Origin: Candidatus Omnitrophota bacterium
GTDB lineage: Bacteria > Omnitrophota > Gorgyraeia > Gygaellales > Profunditerraquicolaceae
DNA: 11,992 bases
Direction of reading: 5' to 3'
Assembly (NCBI GenBank): GCA_016212045.1
Contig: JACRHO010000150.1
Span: forward strand, 1 to 11,992
The notes beneath the pieces were generated by a model that saw nothing but the letters and a program-made list of their open reading frames with translations, did no database searches and was not told where the DNA came from. The position numbers and the translations under genes are program-made. Shown in pieces: positions 1-6,331 of this stretch (positions are counted from its first letter, which is position 1; each line of letters opens with the position of its first letter).

Positions 1-355
1 AGGAAACATAAAGGATGCCGAAGATGGTAGTGGAGATTCCCACGATAGCGCCGTGACTCTCCCGGCGCTTAAACTGCATCAAGAATAAAAAGAGCGCCGC
101 CACCACCATAAAGAGTAATTCCCAGCCCTTGGTAGTTTCAAAACGAAATAATATGGAAAGGGGAATTATTGCCCCCATACAAATACCAAAATATTTATAG
201 ATGCTGATACCTTTATGCTCCAGCATCGTAAAAAATTCATAAAGCCCGCCGATAATAAATAAAGTGATCAAAAGCCCTGCCACCCAGTCTATGCAGATGC
301 CCAATAAGGTAATACTAATGAGTACTACGGAACTAAATATCCTCTTGGTTAACAT
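1..355 (-). CDS. cdsA: Phosphatidate cytidylyltransferase, N-terminal part (runs off the window)
   Basis: I translated this from the reverse strand. It starts with ATG at 355-353, overlapping the uppS stop TAA by one base (TAATG), and stays open for 118 codons to the window edge. CdsA makes CDP-diacylglycerol from phosphatidate and CTP in the inner membrane, the entry point to phospholipid synthesis. The visible part is strongly hydrophobic, with likely membrane segments near residues 8-20, 25-38, 55-70, 79-94 and 102-117. The family-like motif YEFFTMLEHKGI sits at 39-50, right after the second segment, as in other CdsA proteins. The C-terminal catalytic signature lies outside the window, so the call rests on the N-terminal pattern and on the uppS-cdsA order, which is widely conserved in bacteria. 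Confidence 0.85.
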   Translation of the reverse strand, partial: MLTKRIFSSVVLISITLLGICIDWVAGLLITLFIIGGLYEFFTMLEHKGISIYKYFGICMGAIIPLSILFRFETTKGWELLFMVVAALFLFLMQFKRRESHGAIVGISTTIFGILYVS

Positions 356-1065
356 TATAGCCCTCCAAACCGGCGTTCCCTCATCTGATAAACCTTAATC
401 GCCTTTTCAAGGTCGGCTGCCTTAAAATCTGGCCAGTAAATCTTAGGAAAATACAACTCGGCGTAAGAAAGCTGCCAGAGTAAAAAATTGCTCAGGCGCA
501 TCTGGCCGCTGGTGCGGATTAAAAGGTCAGGGTCAGGTAGCCCCGCCGTATCAAAATAATTGCTGAATTTATTCGTATCTAAATCCGAAAACTGAATTTC
601 TCCTTTAACCACGCAAGCGGCAAATCTCTTGGCCGCCTCGACAATCTCCTGCCTTGAGCCGTAGTTTAAGGCCATCACTACCACAAGGCCAGTATTCTCT
701 TTAGTTTTTAACTCTACTTCCTTAATCTTTTTCTGGATATATTCAGGTAAAGGATCGCCTCCTCCGATAACCCGGAAGCGAATATTATTCTTATGCAGCT
801 CTTGGGCCTCGCGCTCTAAAAAATTATTTAAGTAACGCATCAATAAATCTATTTCTTTTTTTGGCCGCGACCAGTTTTCAGTTGAGAAAGTAAAAAAAGT
901 AACTACCTGGATGCCAATCTTATTGGCGGCCTTGACAATTTCTCTAATCCGAGCCACCCCTTCCTTATGGCCGGCGCTGCGCCCTAATCCTCTTTGTTTA
1001 GCCCAGCGGCCGTTGCCATCCATTATTATAGCGATATGTTTGGGAATATTATTTTTGTCTAGCAT
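355..1065 (-). CDS. uppS: Isoprenyl transferase (undecaprenyl diphosphate synthase family)
   Basis: A 236-residue cis-prenyltransferase of normal family length. It adds isopentenyl diphosphate units to farnesyl diphosphate to make the C55 carrier lipid for peptidoglycan and other surface glycans. Seen in the sequence: IMDGNGRWA (catalytic Asp16), SAGHKEG (His33), TFSTENWSRP (58-68), DLLIRTSG (180-187), RLSNFLLWQ (190-198) and YAELYFP (Glu203, Mg2+ site). Oddity: the acidic residue usually found in the RTSGE-x-R motif is Gln188 here (codon CAG at 504-502). The start lies 1 nt after the GH57 stop codon and there is only a weak GAG upstream, so translation is probably coupled. It is followed by cdsA with a 1-nt overlap. 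Product chain length cannot be read from the sequence. Confidence 0.95.
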   Translation of the reverse strand: MLDKNNIPKHIAIIMDGNGRWAKQRGLGRSAGHKEGVARIREIVKAANKIGIQVVTFFTFSTENWSRPKKEIDLLMRYLNNFLEREAQELHKNNIRFRVIGGGDPLPEYIQKKIKEVELKTKENTGLVVVMALNYGSRQEIVEAAKRFAACVVKGEIQFSDLDTNKFSNYFDTAGLPDPDLLIRTSGQMRLSNFLLWQLSYAELYFPKIYWPDFKAADLEKAIKVYQMRERRFGGL

Positions 1066-1066
1066 G

Positions 1067-2647
1067 TTATTGGTGTACTCTGTAATCTATCTCCGCAAAT
1101 ATATTATCCTTATATTCAATATCGGCCAGAAAGTTTTCGTCAATAGAGTTAGACTTTATCTGCTCATAGAGATTGGTAAAGCGCAGAATATGATCTTTGG
1201 TGCGCTGCACTGCATAATTATAGTGTGTGCCTGTTCCCATAATAAATCCCCAGTCAGAACTCTGGGCGAGCATCAACTCGCGCAGGGCCTGATTCAATGC
1301 CCGCTTTAATAAACCATCGGGATGATGTGGAGAAAATTTCTTTACTAATTCGGTCATCCTTAGAGACGCTTGGTGCAGGTGGCGGTAAATCCAGTCATTT
1401 GAACCCTGCAGCCACATCTCGCTATAACCCTTCCAGCCCCAGCTGGACATTGAAGGTGTAACTACCTGATTGCGCGGATGCTCCAATAAATACTCTGAAG
1501 GATGAATCATCTGGAGAGTATCCTGATCAAAATAAATCTTGCGGATTAAAAAATCAAGCCACATTGGCCCTTCATACCACCAGTGGCCAAAGAGCTCCGC
1601 ATCATAAGGAGAAACAATGATGGGTTTCTTTTGCATAAAGTCAGAGAGAAACTCCACCTGCCTCTGGCGGTTAAACATAAAATTGCCTGCCTGTTCCGCA
1701 GCCTTTTCTTGCGCCAGACCAGGAAGGTAGGGTTTTTTATCATCCTCTCCAGTAATGCGGTAATATTTTATCCCGGTATTAATCCTAATGCCATCAGGAT
1801 GGATATAAGGCCGGATGTAATCGTAATCTAAATCAAAGCCGATATCCCGATAGAATTCGCGGTAATAATAATCGCCGGGATAACCTTCAATGGATGACCA
1901 GACCTGTCTTGATGACTCCAGGTCCCTGGCAAAACAGGCAATGCCGGATTTACAATAAACCGGAGCAAATACTCCGTATTTTGGCCGGGGAGTAGCGTGC
2001 AGGACTCCGTGCGCATCCGTAAAAAAATACCGTAAACCCGCTTCTTTTAATATCTCATCGTCCCCCGGATTATAGCCACATTCAGGAAGCCATATACCTT
2101 GTGGTTTTCTGCCAAAAACCTTCTGGTAATGGCTCACCGCCACTTTCACCTGCGCCTTTACCGAAGGTTTGGTAGATTCCATTAAGGGAAGATAGCCGTG
2201 GGTAGCAGCGCAGGTAATGATTTCTATATTGCCAGCGTCTTGGAGGGCCTTGAAGGCATTTACCAGATTACGGTTATACCTTTCAAAAGTCTCCCTGGCA
2301 GCATAGAAACGGCTAAGATACATCTGCGCCAGATTTTGAAACTCAAGCTCCCAGCGCGTCCGCTCTACTTCCTTGTGCGCTAACTCAATCAGCCGGTGGA
2401 TATGCCGCAGGTACCTATTCTGCAGGAGTTCGTCGCTGAGCATAGAAATTAAAGTAGGACTCAAGGTCATAGTCAAACGGAAATCCACTTTATCCTGCAA
2501 TAATTTTTCAAAGACCAGAATCAAGGGCACATAAGTCTCGGTGATTGCTTCATAAAGCCAGTCCTCTTCCAGAAACTCTTCGCATTCGGGATGCCGCACA
2601 TAGGGAAGGTGGCCATGTAAAATGATGCAAAGATATCCTTTATTCAT
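1067..2647 (-). CDS. GH57 family 1,4-alpha-glucan branching enzyme
   Basis: A 526-residue cytoplasmic protein with no signal peptide that matches the GH57 branching-enzyme pattern (TK1436 type) along its whole length. This family cuts alpha-1,4 chains and rejoins them as alpha-1,6 branches in glycogen-like polymers. Landmarks: N-terminal HGHLPYVRHPE (11-21), YLPLMES (152-158), IWLPECGYNPG with the likely nucleophile Glu189, VSPYDAELFGHWW with the likely acid/base Asp349, SSWGWKGYSEMW (401-412), and the C-terminal helical part with LAQSSDWGFI (460-469). The ATG at 2647 fits because the first strand of the barrel begins a few residues later. No Shine-Dalgarno sequence is visible; the 15 nt upstream abut an inverted-repeat element. 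DUF4912 lies upstream and uppS downstream. An amylase of the same family is less likely, given the C-terminal motifs. Confidence 0.9.
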   Translation of the reverse strand: MNKGYLCIILHGHLPYVRHPECEEFLEEDWLYEAITETYVPLILVFEKLLQDKVDFRLTMTLSPTLISMLSDELLQNRYLRHIHRLIELAHKEVERTRWELEFQNLAQMYLSRFYAARETFERYNRNLVNAFKALQDAGNIEIITCAATHGYLPLMESTKPSVKAQVKVAVSHYQKVFGRKPQGIWLPECGYNPGDDEILKEAGLRYFFTDAHGVLHATPRPKYGVFAPVYCKSGIACFARDLESSRQVWSSIEGYPGDYYYREFYRDIGFDLDYDYIRPYIHPDGIRINTGIKYYRITGEDDKKPYLPGLAQEKAAEQAGNFMFNRQRQVEFLSDFMQKKPIIVSPYDAELFGHWWYEGPMWLDFLIRKIYFDQDTLQMIHPSEYLLEHPRNQVVTPSMSSWGWKGYSEMWLQGSNDWIYRHLHQASLRMTELVKKFSPHHPDGLLKRALNQALRELMLAQSSDWGFIMGTGTHYNYAVQRTKDHILRFTNLYEQIKSNSIDENFLADIEYKDNIFAEIDYRVHQ

Positions 2648-2662
2648 ATTGTATAATCTGCA

Positions 2663-2766
2663 ATGTTACATAAGGTTTCATGATGTTCCATAATGTTACA
2701 TAAGGTTACAAAAACAAAAGCAACCTTATGGAACCTTAGGCAACCTTATGGAACCTTATGTAACCT
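2663..2766. repeat. Intergenic inverted array of 10-bp repeats, copy 1
   Basis: The left arm (2663-2709) consists of five degenerate 10-bp units close to GGTTACATAA. A 10-nt A-rich loop (2710-2719) follows, then the right arm (2720-2766) carries the same units in reverse orientation. Aligning the left arm with the reverse complement of the right arm without gaps gives 38 matches in 47 positions. The element begins 1 nt after the TGA of the DUF4912 gene and ends 15 nt before the ATG of the GH57 gene, so it is essentially the whole spacer. There is no T-tract after the stem on the coding strand, so it is not an ordinary intrinsic terminator. The same architecture occurs at 6220-6325. Confidence 0.9.
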
Positions 2767-2767
2767 C

Positions 2768-3730
2768 TCATTTTGTTTCCCTGATTACTATGGGTGTAAT
2801 TGTCTTCTTTTCGGATTTGTCCGACGGTAGTGCCTCAATCGGTATGACCTGTTTCCCGTCAGGAAGGGCAAAACGTAGACTAAATGTCCCATCCGGCCTT
2901 AATTTTATGGCTTTACCTTGCACTGAAACTTTTGCGCCTGGTTCGGTTGCGCCATAGACGATTAACTCTGTGTTTACGACTAACCAGAATTTTTTCTCTT
3001 TGGGCAACTTAACCGGACTGGCTAGTCCTGGCGAAGAAAGCGCGCCGGAAAAAAGCGCCTTCTTTAACCTCTCCTGCCAACCCTTAGCTGGCGAACTGCC
3101 AAAGCCAAAGCCCAGGCCGTAAAGCCGGGCAAACATATCATCGGGAATCATCCATTCCTCGTCAGTAATCCAGGATGGCCCGGCAAGAGGAGTAAGTACT
3201 GTGTTGGAGCGGCAGAGCATGATAAACTTGCCGTTCTTTAGCCGGAAACCGATATCCACGCACCAGGAGCGGCCAGGGGAAACCTGAATATACCAGTTGC
3301 CAATACGATGTTCTATCTCAATGTCAAAAAAACTGTTGGCATTGCTGCCATTAAAAATAAGGTAACTGACATCATATACCCGCAGAATCATCTTGGCGTC
3401 GACAAATTCTTGCCCAAGCTTATTTTTCAAATTATCAATGCCTGCTTCAGCAACTTCCCAATAAGCATGTATCCACCAGGGGTCACGCGTGGCCAGGACG
3501 ATGCGGTCGCTGCCATATTCAGCCGGCAATTCTCTTTGGACGCGCGCAGCTACACGGGGCATTTCTTGCGTGGCGGCAAATTTGGTTCTCTCTACTGCCA
3601 TCTCTTGACTGCCAAAAGCGCCTGGGGTAGAAATAGGTCTAGGACTTACTTTTGGTTTTACGCTTCTCTTGGACCTACTAACCGACTTTACTTTTTTAGC
3701 ACGCACTTTTCTGCCGGATTTTACTGCCAT
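2768..3730 (-). CDS. DUF4912 domain protein with basic N-terminal tail
   Basis: A 320-residue protein. I chose the ATG at 3730 over an upstream in-frame start at 3889 because a strong AGGAGGT lies at 3743-3737 and a palindromic terminator sits inside the would-be extension. Residues 1-32 are a Lys/Arg/Ser/Pro-rich tail without hydrophobic stretches. A DUF4912-type domain begins near residue 69 with LPAEYGSDRIVL and RDPWWIHAYWEV (82-93) and reaches roughly residue 205. The last part (about 246-320) has VNTELIVYGATEPGAKV and RPDGTFSLRFALPDGK and looks like a small beta-sandwich domain often seen with DUF4912. The molecular function is unknown. The neighbouring GH57 branching enzyme suggests a link to glycan metabolism, but that is inference only. 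No signal peptide is seen, so it is probably cytoplasmic. Confidence 0.85.
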   Translation of the reverse strand: MAVKSGRKVRAKKVKSVSRSKRSVKPKVSPRPISTPGAFGSQEMAVERTKFAATQEMPRVAARVQRELPAEYGSDRIVLATRDPWWIHAYWEVAEAGIDNLKNKLGQEFVDAKMILRVYDVSYLIFNGSNANSFFDIEIEHRIGNWYIQVSPGRSWCVDIGFRLKNGKFIMLCRSNTVLTPLAGPSWITDEEWMIPDDMFARLYGLGFGFGSSPAKGWQERLKKALFSGALSSPGLASPVKLPKEKKFWLVVNTELIVYGATEPGAKVSVQGKAIKLRPDGTFSLRFALPDGKQVIPIEALPSDKSEKKTITPIVIRETK

Positions 3731-3736
3731 CACTCT

Positions 3737-3743
3737 ACCTCCT
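3737..3743 (-). promoter_or_regulatory. Shine-Dalgarno site that sets the DUF4912 start
   Basis: AGGAGGT on the minus strand, 6 nt before the ATG at 3730-3728. It lies just downstream of the terminator palindrome and decides the start codon against the longer reading frame that opens at 3889. Confidence 0.85.
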
Positions 3744-3752
3744 GTAAGAATA

Positions 3753-3778
3753 AAAAAAGGGATAGCTATCCCTTTTTT
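3753..3778 (-). terminator. Palindromic Rho-independent terminator
   Basis: A perfect 26-bp palindrome: six A, then GGGATAGCTATCCC, then six T. As RNA it forms an 11-bp stem with an AGCT loop, ending in a U-run in either direction. It lies 38 nt after the stop of the coiled-coil gene and would end the OmpA-lipoprotein/coiled-coil unit. Because it is symmetrical it could work on both strands, but no plus-strand gene needs it. It is only 22 nt from the DUF4912 start codon. Confidence 0.85.
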
Positions 3779-3815
3779 AAAAAATAATTGCTTTTTTCTT
3801 CCCCCTTTTATCTCA

Positions 3816-4202
3816 TCATTTAGAGTTACCGGATTTAGCAGTTGTCGAACTTTCCGGAGTGCCTTCCAATTTTTCTTGAGGCGCACCACTGACCTTGCCT
3901 AATTCCTCTTTTAGACTTTTAGCCAAGGCCTGCTCTTGCATTAATACCTTCTTGGTGGCCTGATGCTCTGACTGTTCTGCCTCTAAGTCCTTGCTCAACT
4001 TATTAATTTTGGCTTCCGCTGCCTCTTTTTCCTGCGTAAACTTACTCATCCTCTCCTCTAAATCCAGGCGCGTAGCCATCTCTCGCTGATAGGCGCTGCG
4101 GCTGCGCCGAATATTATTGCACGAACCTATGCTTCCCAGAAAAAATACCGCCGTAGTTATGGCTAAGATTAAAATTAACTTATTCTTGATGAGCTCACCC
4201 AT
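3816..4202 (-). CDS. Small membrane-anchored or lipoprotein coiled-coil protein
   Basis: A 128-residue protein of no family I can name. It opens with a short charged stretch and a hydrophobic segment (residues 8-26) ending in IGSC, with Cys28 in an acceptable lipobox context. It could therefore be a lipoprotein or a signal-anchored protein. Residues about 38-107 are rich in Glu, Lys, Ala and Leu with heptad-like spacing, which suggests a coiled coil. The tail (108-128) is Ser/Thr/Gly/Pro-rich and probably disordered. The start codon follows the stop of the OmpA-domain gene after only 3 nt and has no Shine-Dalgarno sequence of its own, so the two are likely co-translated and may act together in the envelope. 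A terminator follows. Confidence 0.75.
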   Translation of the reverse strand: MGELIKNKLILILAITTAVFFLGSIGSCNNIRRSRSAYQREMATRLDLEERMSKFTQEKEAAEAKINKLSKDLEAEQSEHQATKKVLMQEQALAKSLKEELGKVSGAPQEKLEGTPESSTTAKSGNSK

Positions 4203-4205
4203 AAA

Positions 4206-4868
4206 TTATTTCAGGTTCTCTAAGGGTTCCTGCATCTGGGGCGCAACTGGTTTTAAGGGTTTTTCGTTTTCTCTGACTTTTGTCACCTGCGGCAGGATAA
4301 CAATCTCTACCCGACGGTTTAACTGTTGAGCCTCTCTTGTATCATTGGAGGCAACCGGCCGGTATTCCCCATAGCCGATGGCGGATACCCGCTCAGGTGA
4401 AATTTCTTTTTCATCCGTTAAATAATGCAGTACACTTAAGGCCCGCGCCGTGGATAACTCCCAGTTTGATTTCCAGCCAGAATATCTAATCGGCTCGTTA
4501 TCGGTATGGCCTTCTATGCCCACATTTAAATTAGGCACATTTTCTTTTAATACCCGCACTACCTTATCCAATATCGGGTAGGCCTCGGGCTTTATCTTGG
4601 CCTTTCCAGAATCAAATAAAACATCCGCCACAAAGGTAATCACTAAGCCCTTCTCCATCATCTCTAATCTTACCTGCTTATCTCCAATCTCTTTACTGAG
4701 CCTATCTTCCAGTAATTCCTTAGTGCTATTCAGTTCATTTAACTGCTCAGATAAAACTCTAATTTTCTCTACATCTGAGCGCCTGCCGGCCTGGAAGATA
4801 AATGTGCACCCGGCTAAACCAAAACTTAAAACCAATAATATAATGCCTCTAAATAATTTAGTTTTCAT
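4206..4868 (-). CDS. OmpA/MotB-domain lipoprotein (peptidoglycan-associated)
   Basis: A 220-residue exported protein. The signal peptide ends in a clear lipobox LAGC, with Cys21 as the lipidation site. Residues 31-72 form a short helical, probably coiled-coil linker. An OmpA C-terminal-like domain follows (about 76-193): DVLFDSGKAKI (82-92), EGHTDNEPI with Asp123, LSTARA with Arg142, IGYGEYRPVASN (164-175) and LNRRVEIVIL (183-192). Asp123 and Arg142 match the pair that binds meso-diaminopimelate in OmpA-like domains. The spacing between them and the SNWELSTARA sequence resemble the MotB-like branch. The Pro/Glu-rich tail after 195 is probably disordered. It has an AGGAGGT at 4880-4874 and its own promoter upstream. 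It likely tethers the outer membrane to peptidoglycan. Confidence 0.92.
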   Translation of the reverse strand: MKTKLFRGIILLVLSFGLAGCTFIFQAGRRSDVEKIRVLSEQLNELNSTKELLEDRLSKEIGDKQVRLEMMEKGLVITFVADVLFDSGKAKIKPEAYPILDKVVRVLKENVPNLNVGIEGHTDNEPIRYSGWKSNWELSTARALSVLHYLTDEKEISPERVSAIGYGEYRPVASNDTREAQQLNRRVEIVILPQVTKVRENEKPLKPVAPQMQEPLENLK

Positions 4869-4894
4869 TGCCTACCTCCTTTAACAAGGATTTA

Positions 4895-4923
4895 ACTATA
4901 ACATAATCAATGGGTTTAGTCAA
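4895..4923 (-). promoter_or_regulatory. Sigma70-type promoter for the OmpA-lipoprotein unit
   Basis: On the minus strand, TTGACT (4923-4918) is followed by a 17-nt spacer and TATAGT (4900-4895). Each hexamer matches five of six consensus bases at the optimal spacing. The predicted start of transcription is near 4888, about 20 nt before the ATG at 4868, leaving room for the AGGAGGT site. It sits immediately after the purA stop codon. Confidence 0.75.
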
Positions 4924-4928
4924 GAAAT

Positions 4929-6200
4929 TTATGGTTTAAAGATGGTCTCTTCGCGCGATGAGCCTACGGAGATTATAGAAATTTTGACCTTCAGTATATC
5001 TTCTATTTGCGCAAGATATTTCTTGGCATTTGACGGCAAATCTTGATAATGCCGCGGCTGTTTGAGACCCTGTCTCCAGCCAGACATCTCTTTATACAGC
5101 GGACGACCATTCCTTAAGACCTCTAAATCGTAAGGAAAACTTCTGAATAATTTACCTTTATATTTATAGGCAGTGCAGATCTTGAGCGTCTGCAGGCCAT
5201 CCAATACATCCAGTTTCATAATGGCTAATTCGGATATGCCATTTAATAAAATTGCCTCTTTTACCATCACGCTGTCAAACCAGCCGCATCTGCGCGGCCT
5301 CCCCGTAGTGGCGCCGAATTCATTGCCTTTGTCCCGGATGAATTTATTAAAAGCAGGCGGAAACTCTGCGGGAAAAGGACCCTCTCCCACGCGCGTGGTA
5401 TAGGCCTTGGCTACGCCGATGACTTTATCTATTTTAATCGGAGATATGCCGCTGCCAATACAGGCGCCGCCTGATGCGGCAGAAGAGGAAGTCACAAAAG
5501 GATAGGTGCCGAAATCAATATCTAAAAATGTGCCTTGGGCCCCCTCAAAAAGAATATCCTTTTTTTCTTTAACTGCCCGGTTTAATAAAAGATGGGTATT
5601 GCAGATATAGCGCGAGAGCCTGCGGCTATAGTTTAGGTATTCTTTATAAATCTTATCAAAACTAAAACCCGAATGCCGATAGACCTTTTTAAAGATTTCA
5701 TTTTTCTCTTTGAGGTTATCTTTTAACTTCTCCCTAAAAACAACAGGGTTTAAAAGGTCAATCATCCTAATGCCGCAACGATTGATTTTATCTGCGTAAC
5801 AGGGTCCGATACCCCGACCAGTTGTGCCTATTTTATGGGCTCTTTTCGTTTCACGTAATTGGTCTAAAATTTTATGGTAGGGCATGATGAGGTGGGCAAG
5901 AGAAGAAACTTTAAGCCTTCCATCAATGCTAATCCCGGATGCCTCTAATGTTTCAATCTCTTTTACTAGTGATGCGGGGTCAACCACCACCCCGTTTCCA
6001 ATACAGCAAATTTTTCCTTTATGCAAAATTCCCGAGGGAATCAGATGAAAGATAAACTCTCTTGCGTCTACCACTACGGTATGACCGGCGTTACTGCCGC
6101 CCTGATAGCGCACAATATAATCCATTTTTTGCGATAAGATATCAATAATCTTACCTTTGCCTTCATCTCCCCATTGTGTACCGACAATTATTATATTCAT
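4929..6200 (-). CDS. purA: Adenylosuccinate synthetase
   Basis: A 423-residue enzyme of normal family length that joins IMP and aspartate using GTP, the first committed step from IMP to AMP. The diagnostic blocks are present: GTQWGDEGKGK (7-17, with catalytic Asp12 and the GTP loop), GGSNAGHTVV with catalytic His40, HLIPSGIL, IGTTGRGIGP, LFEGAQGTFLDIDFGTYPFV, TTRVGEGPFPAE and GATTGRPRRCGW. The C-terminal end also follows the family. No key residue is missing. The ATG at 6200 is fixed by the N-terminal loop position. No Shine-Dalgarno sequence is visible in the 19 nt between the start and the inverted-repeat element upstream. The gene is followed by an independent promoter, so it is likely the last gene of the upstream transcript. 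Confidence 0.98.
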   Translation of the reverse strand: MNIIIVGTQWGDEGKGKIIDILSQKMDYIVRYQGGSNAGHTVVVDAREFIFHLIPSGILHKGKICCIGNGVVVDPASLVKEIETLEASGISIDGRLKVSSLAHLIMPYHKILDQLRETKRAHKIGTTGRGIGPCYADKINRCGIRMIDLLNPVVFREKLKDNLKEKNEIFKKVYRHSGFSFDKIYKEYLNYSRRLSRYICNTHLLLNRAVKEKKDILFEGAQGTFLDIDFGTYPFVTSSSAASGGACIGSGISPIKIDKVIGVAKAYTTRVGEGPFPAEFPPAFNKFIRDKGNEFGATTGRPRRCGWFDSVMVKEAILLNGISELAIMKLDVLDGLQTLKICTAYKYKGKLFRSFPYDLEVLRNGRPLYKEMSGWRQGLKQPRHYQDLPSNAKKYLAQIEDILKVKISIISVGSSREETIFKP

Positions 6201-6219
6201 CAGATTATATTATCGGATT

Positions 6220-6325
6220 AGGTTACTTAAGGTTTCGGAAGGTTAATTAAGGTTACGTAAAGTTACCAGCGCTGTTTCGGCAACCTTACGGAACATTCCG
6301 TAACCTTCGTAACATTATGTAACAT
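6220..6325. repeat. Intergenic inverted array of 10-bp repeats, copy 2
   Basis: The left arm (6220-6266) holds units GGTTACTTAA, GGTTTCGGAA, GGTTAATTAA, GGTTACGTAA and a partial fifth. A 13-nt loop (6267-6279) is followed by a right arm (6280-6325) with the same units in reverse orientation. Left arm against reverse-complemented right arm gives 35 matches over 47 columns with one single-base gap (one right-arm unit is 9 bp). It starts 6 nt after the stop of the DRE-TIM gene and ends 19 nt before the purA ATG. Unit, phase, arm length and position match copy 1 at 2663-2766, but the loops are unrelated. Confidence 0.88.
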
Positions 6326-6331
6326 ATTTTG

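Noticed and set aside
911..1309. Plus-strand open frame of 132 codons across the uppS/GH57 junction
   Set aside because: It lies opposite two conserved genes with clear family motifs; its hydrophobicity is a by-product of the antisense reading.
2648..2662. Promoter with TATACA just before the GH57 gene
   Set aside because: No acceptable -35 hexamer at 16-18 nt, and the hexamer is too close to the ATG.
2663..2766. CRISPR array or integron attachment site
   Set aside because: Units are 10 bp, degenerate, directly adjacent and in inverted halves; there are no spacers, no cas genes and no integrase.
3308..3787. Plus-strand open frame of 159 codons
   Set aside because: It is antisense to the well-supported DUF4912 gene, starts without a ribosome site and shows no recognisable protein motif.
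3731..3889. Longer start for the DUF4912 gene, adding 53 residues
   Set aside because: The extension overlaps the coiled-coil gene and runs through a perfect terminator palindrome, while AGGAGGT stands correctly before the ATG at 3730.
6220..6325. Ordinary intrinsic terminator
   Set aside because: No T-tract follows the stem on the minus strand, and the stem is far longer and more imperfect than a terminator; purA lies immediately downstream.
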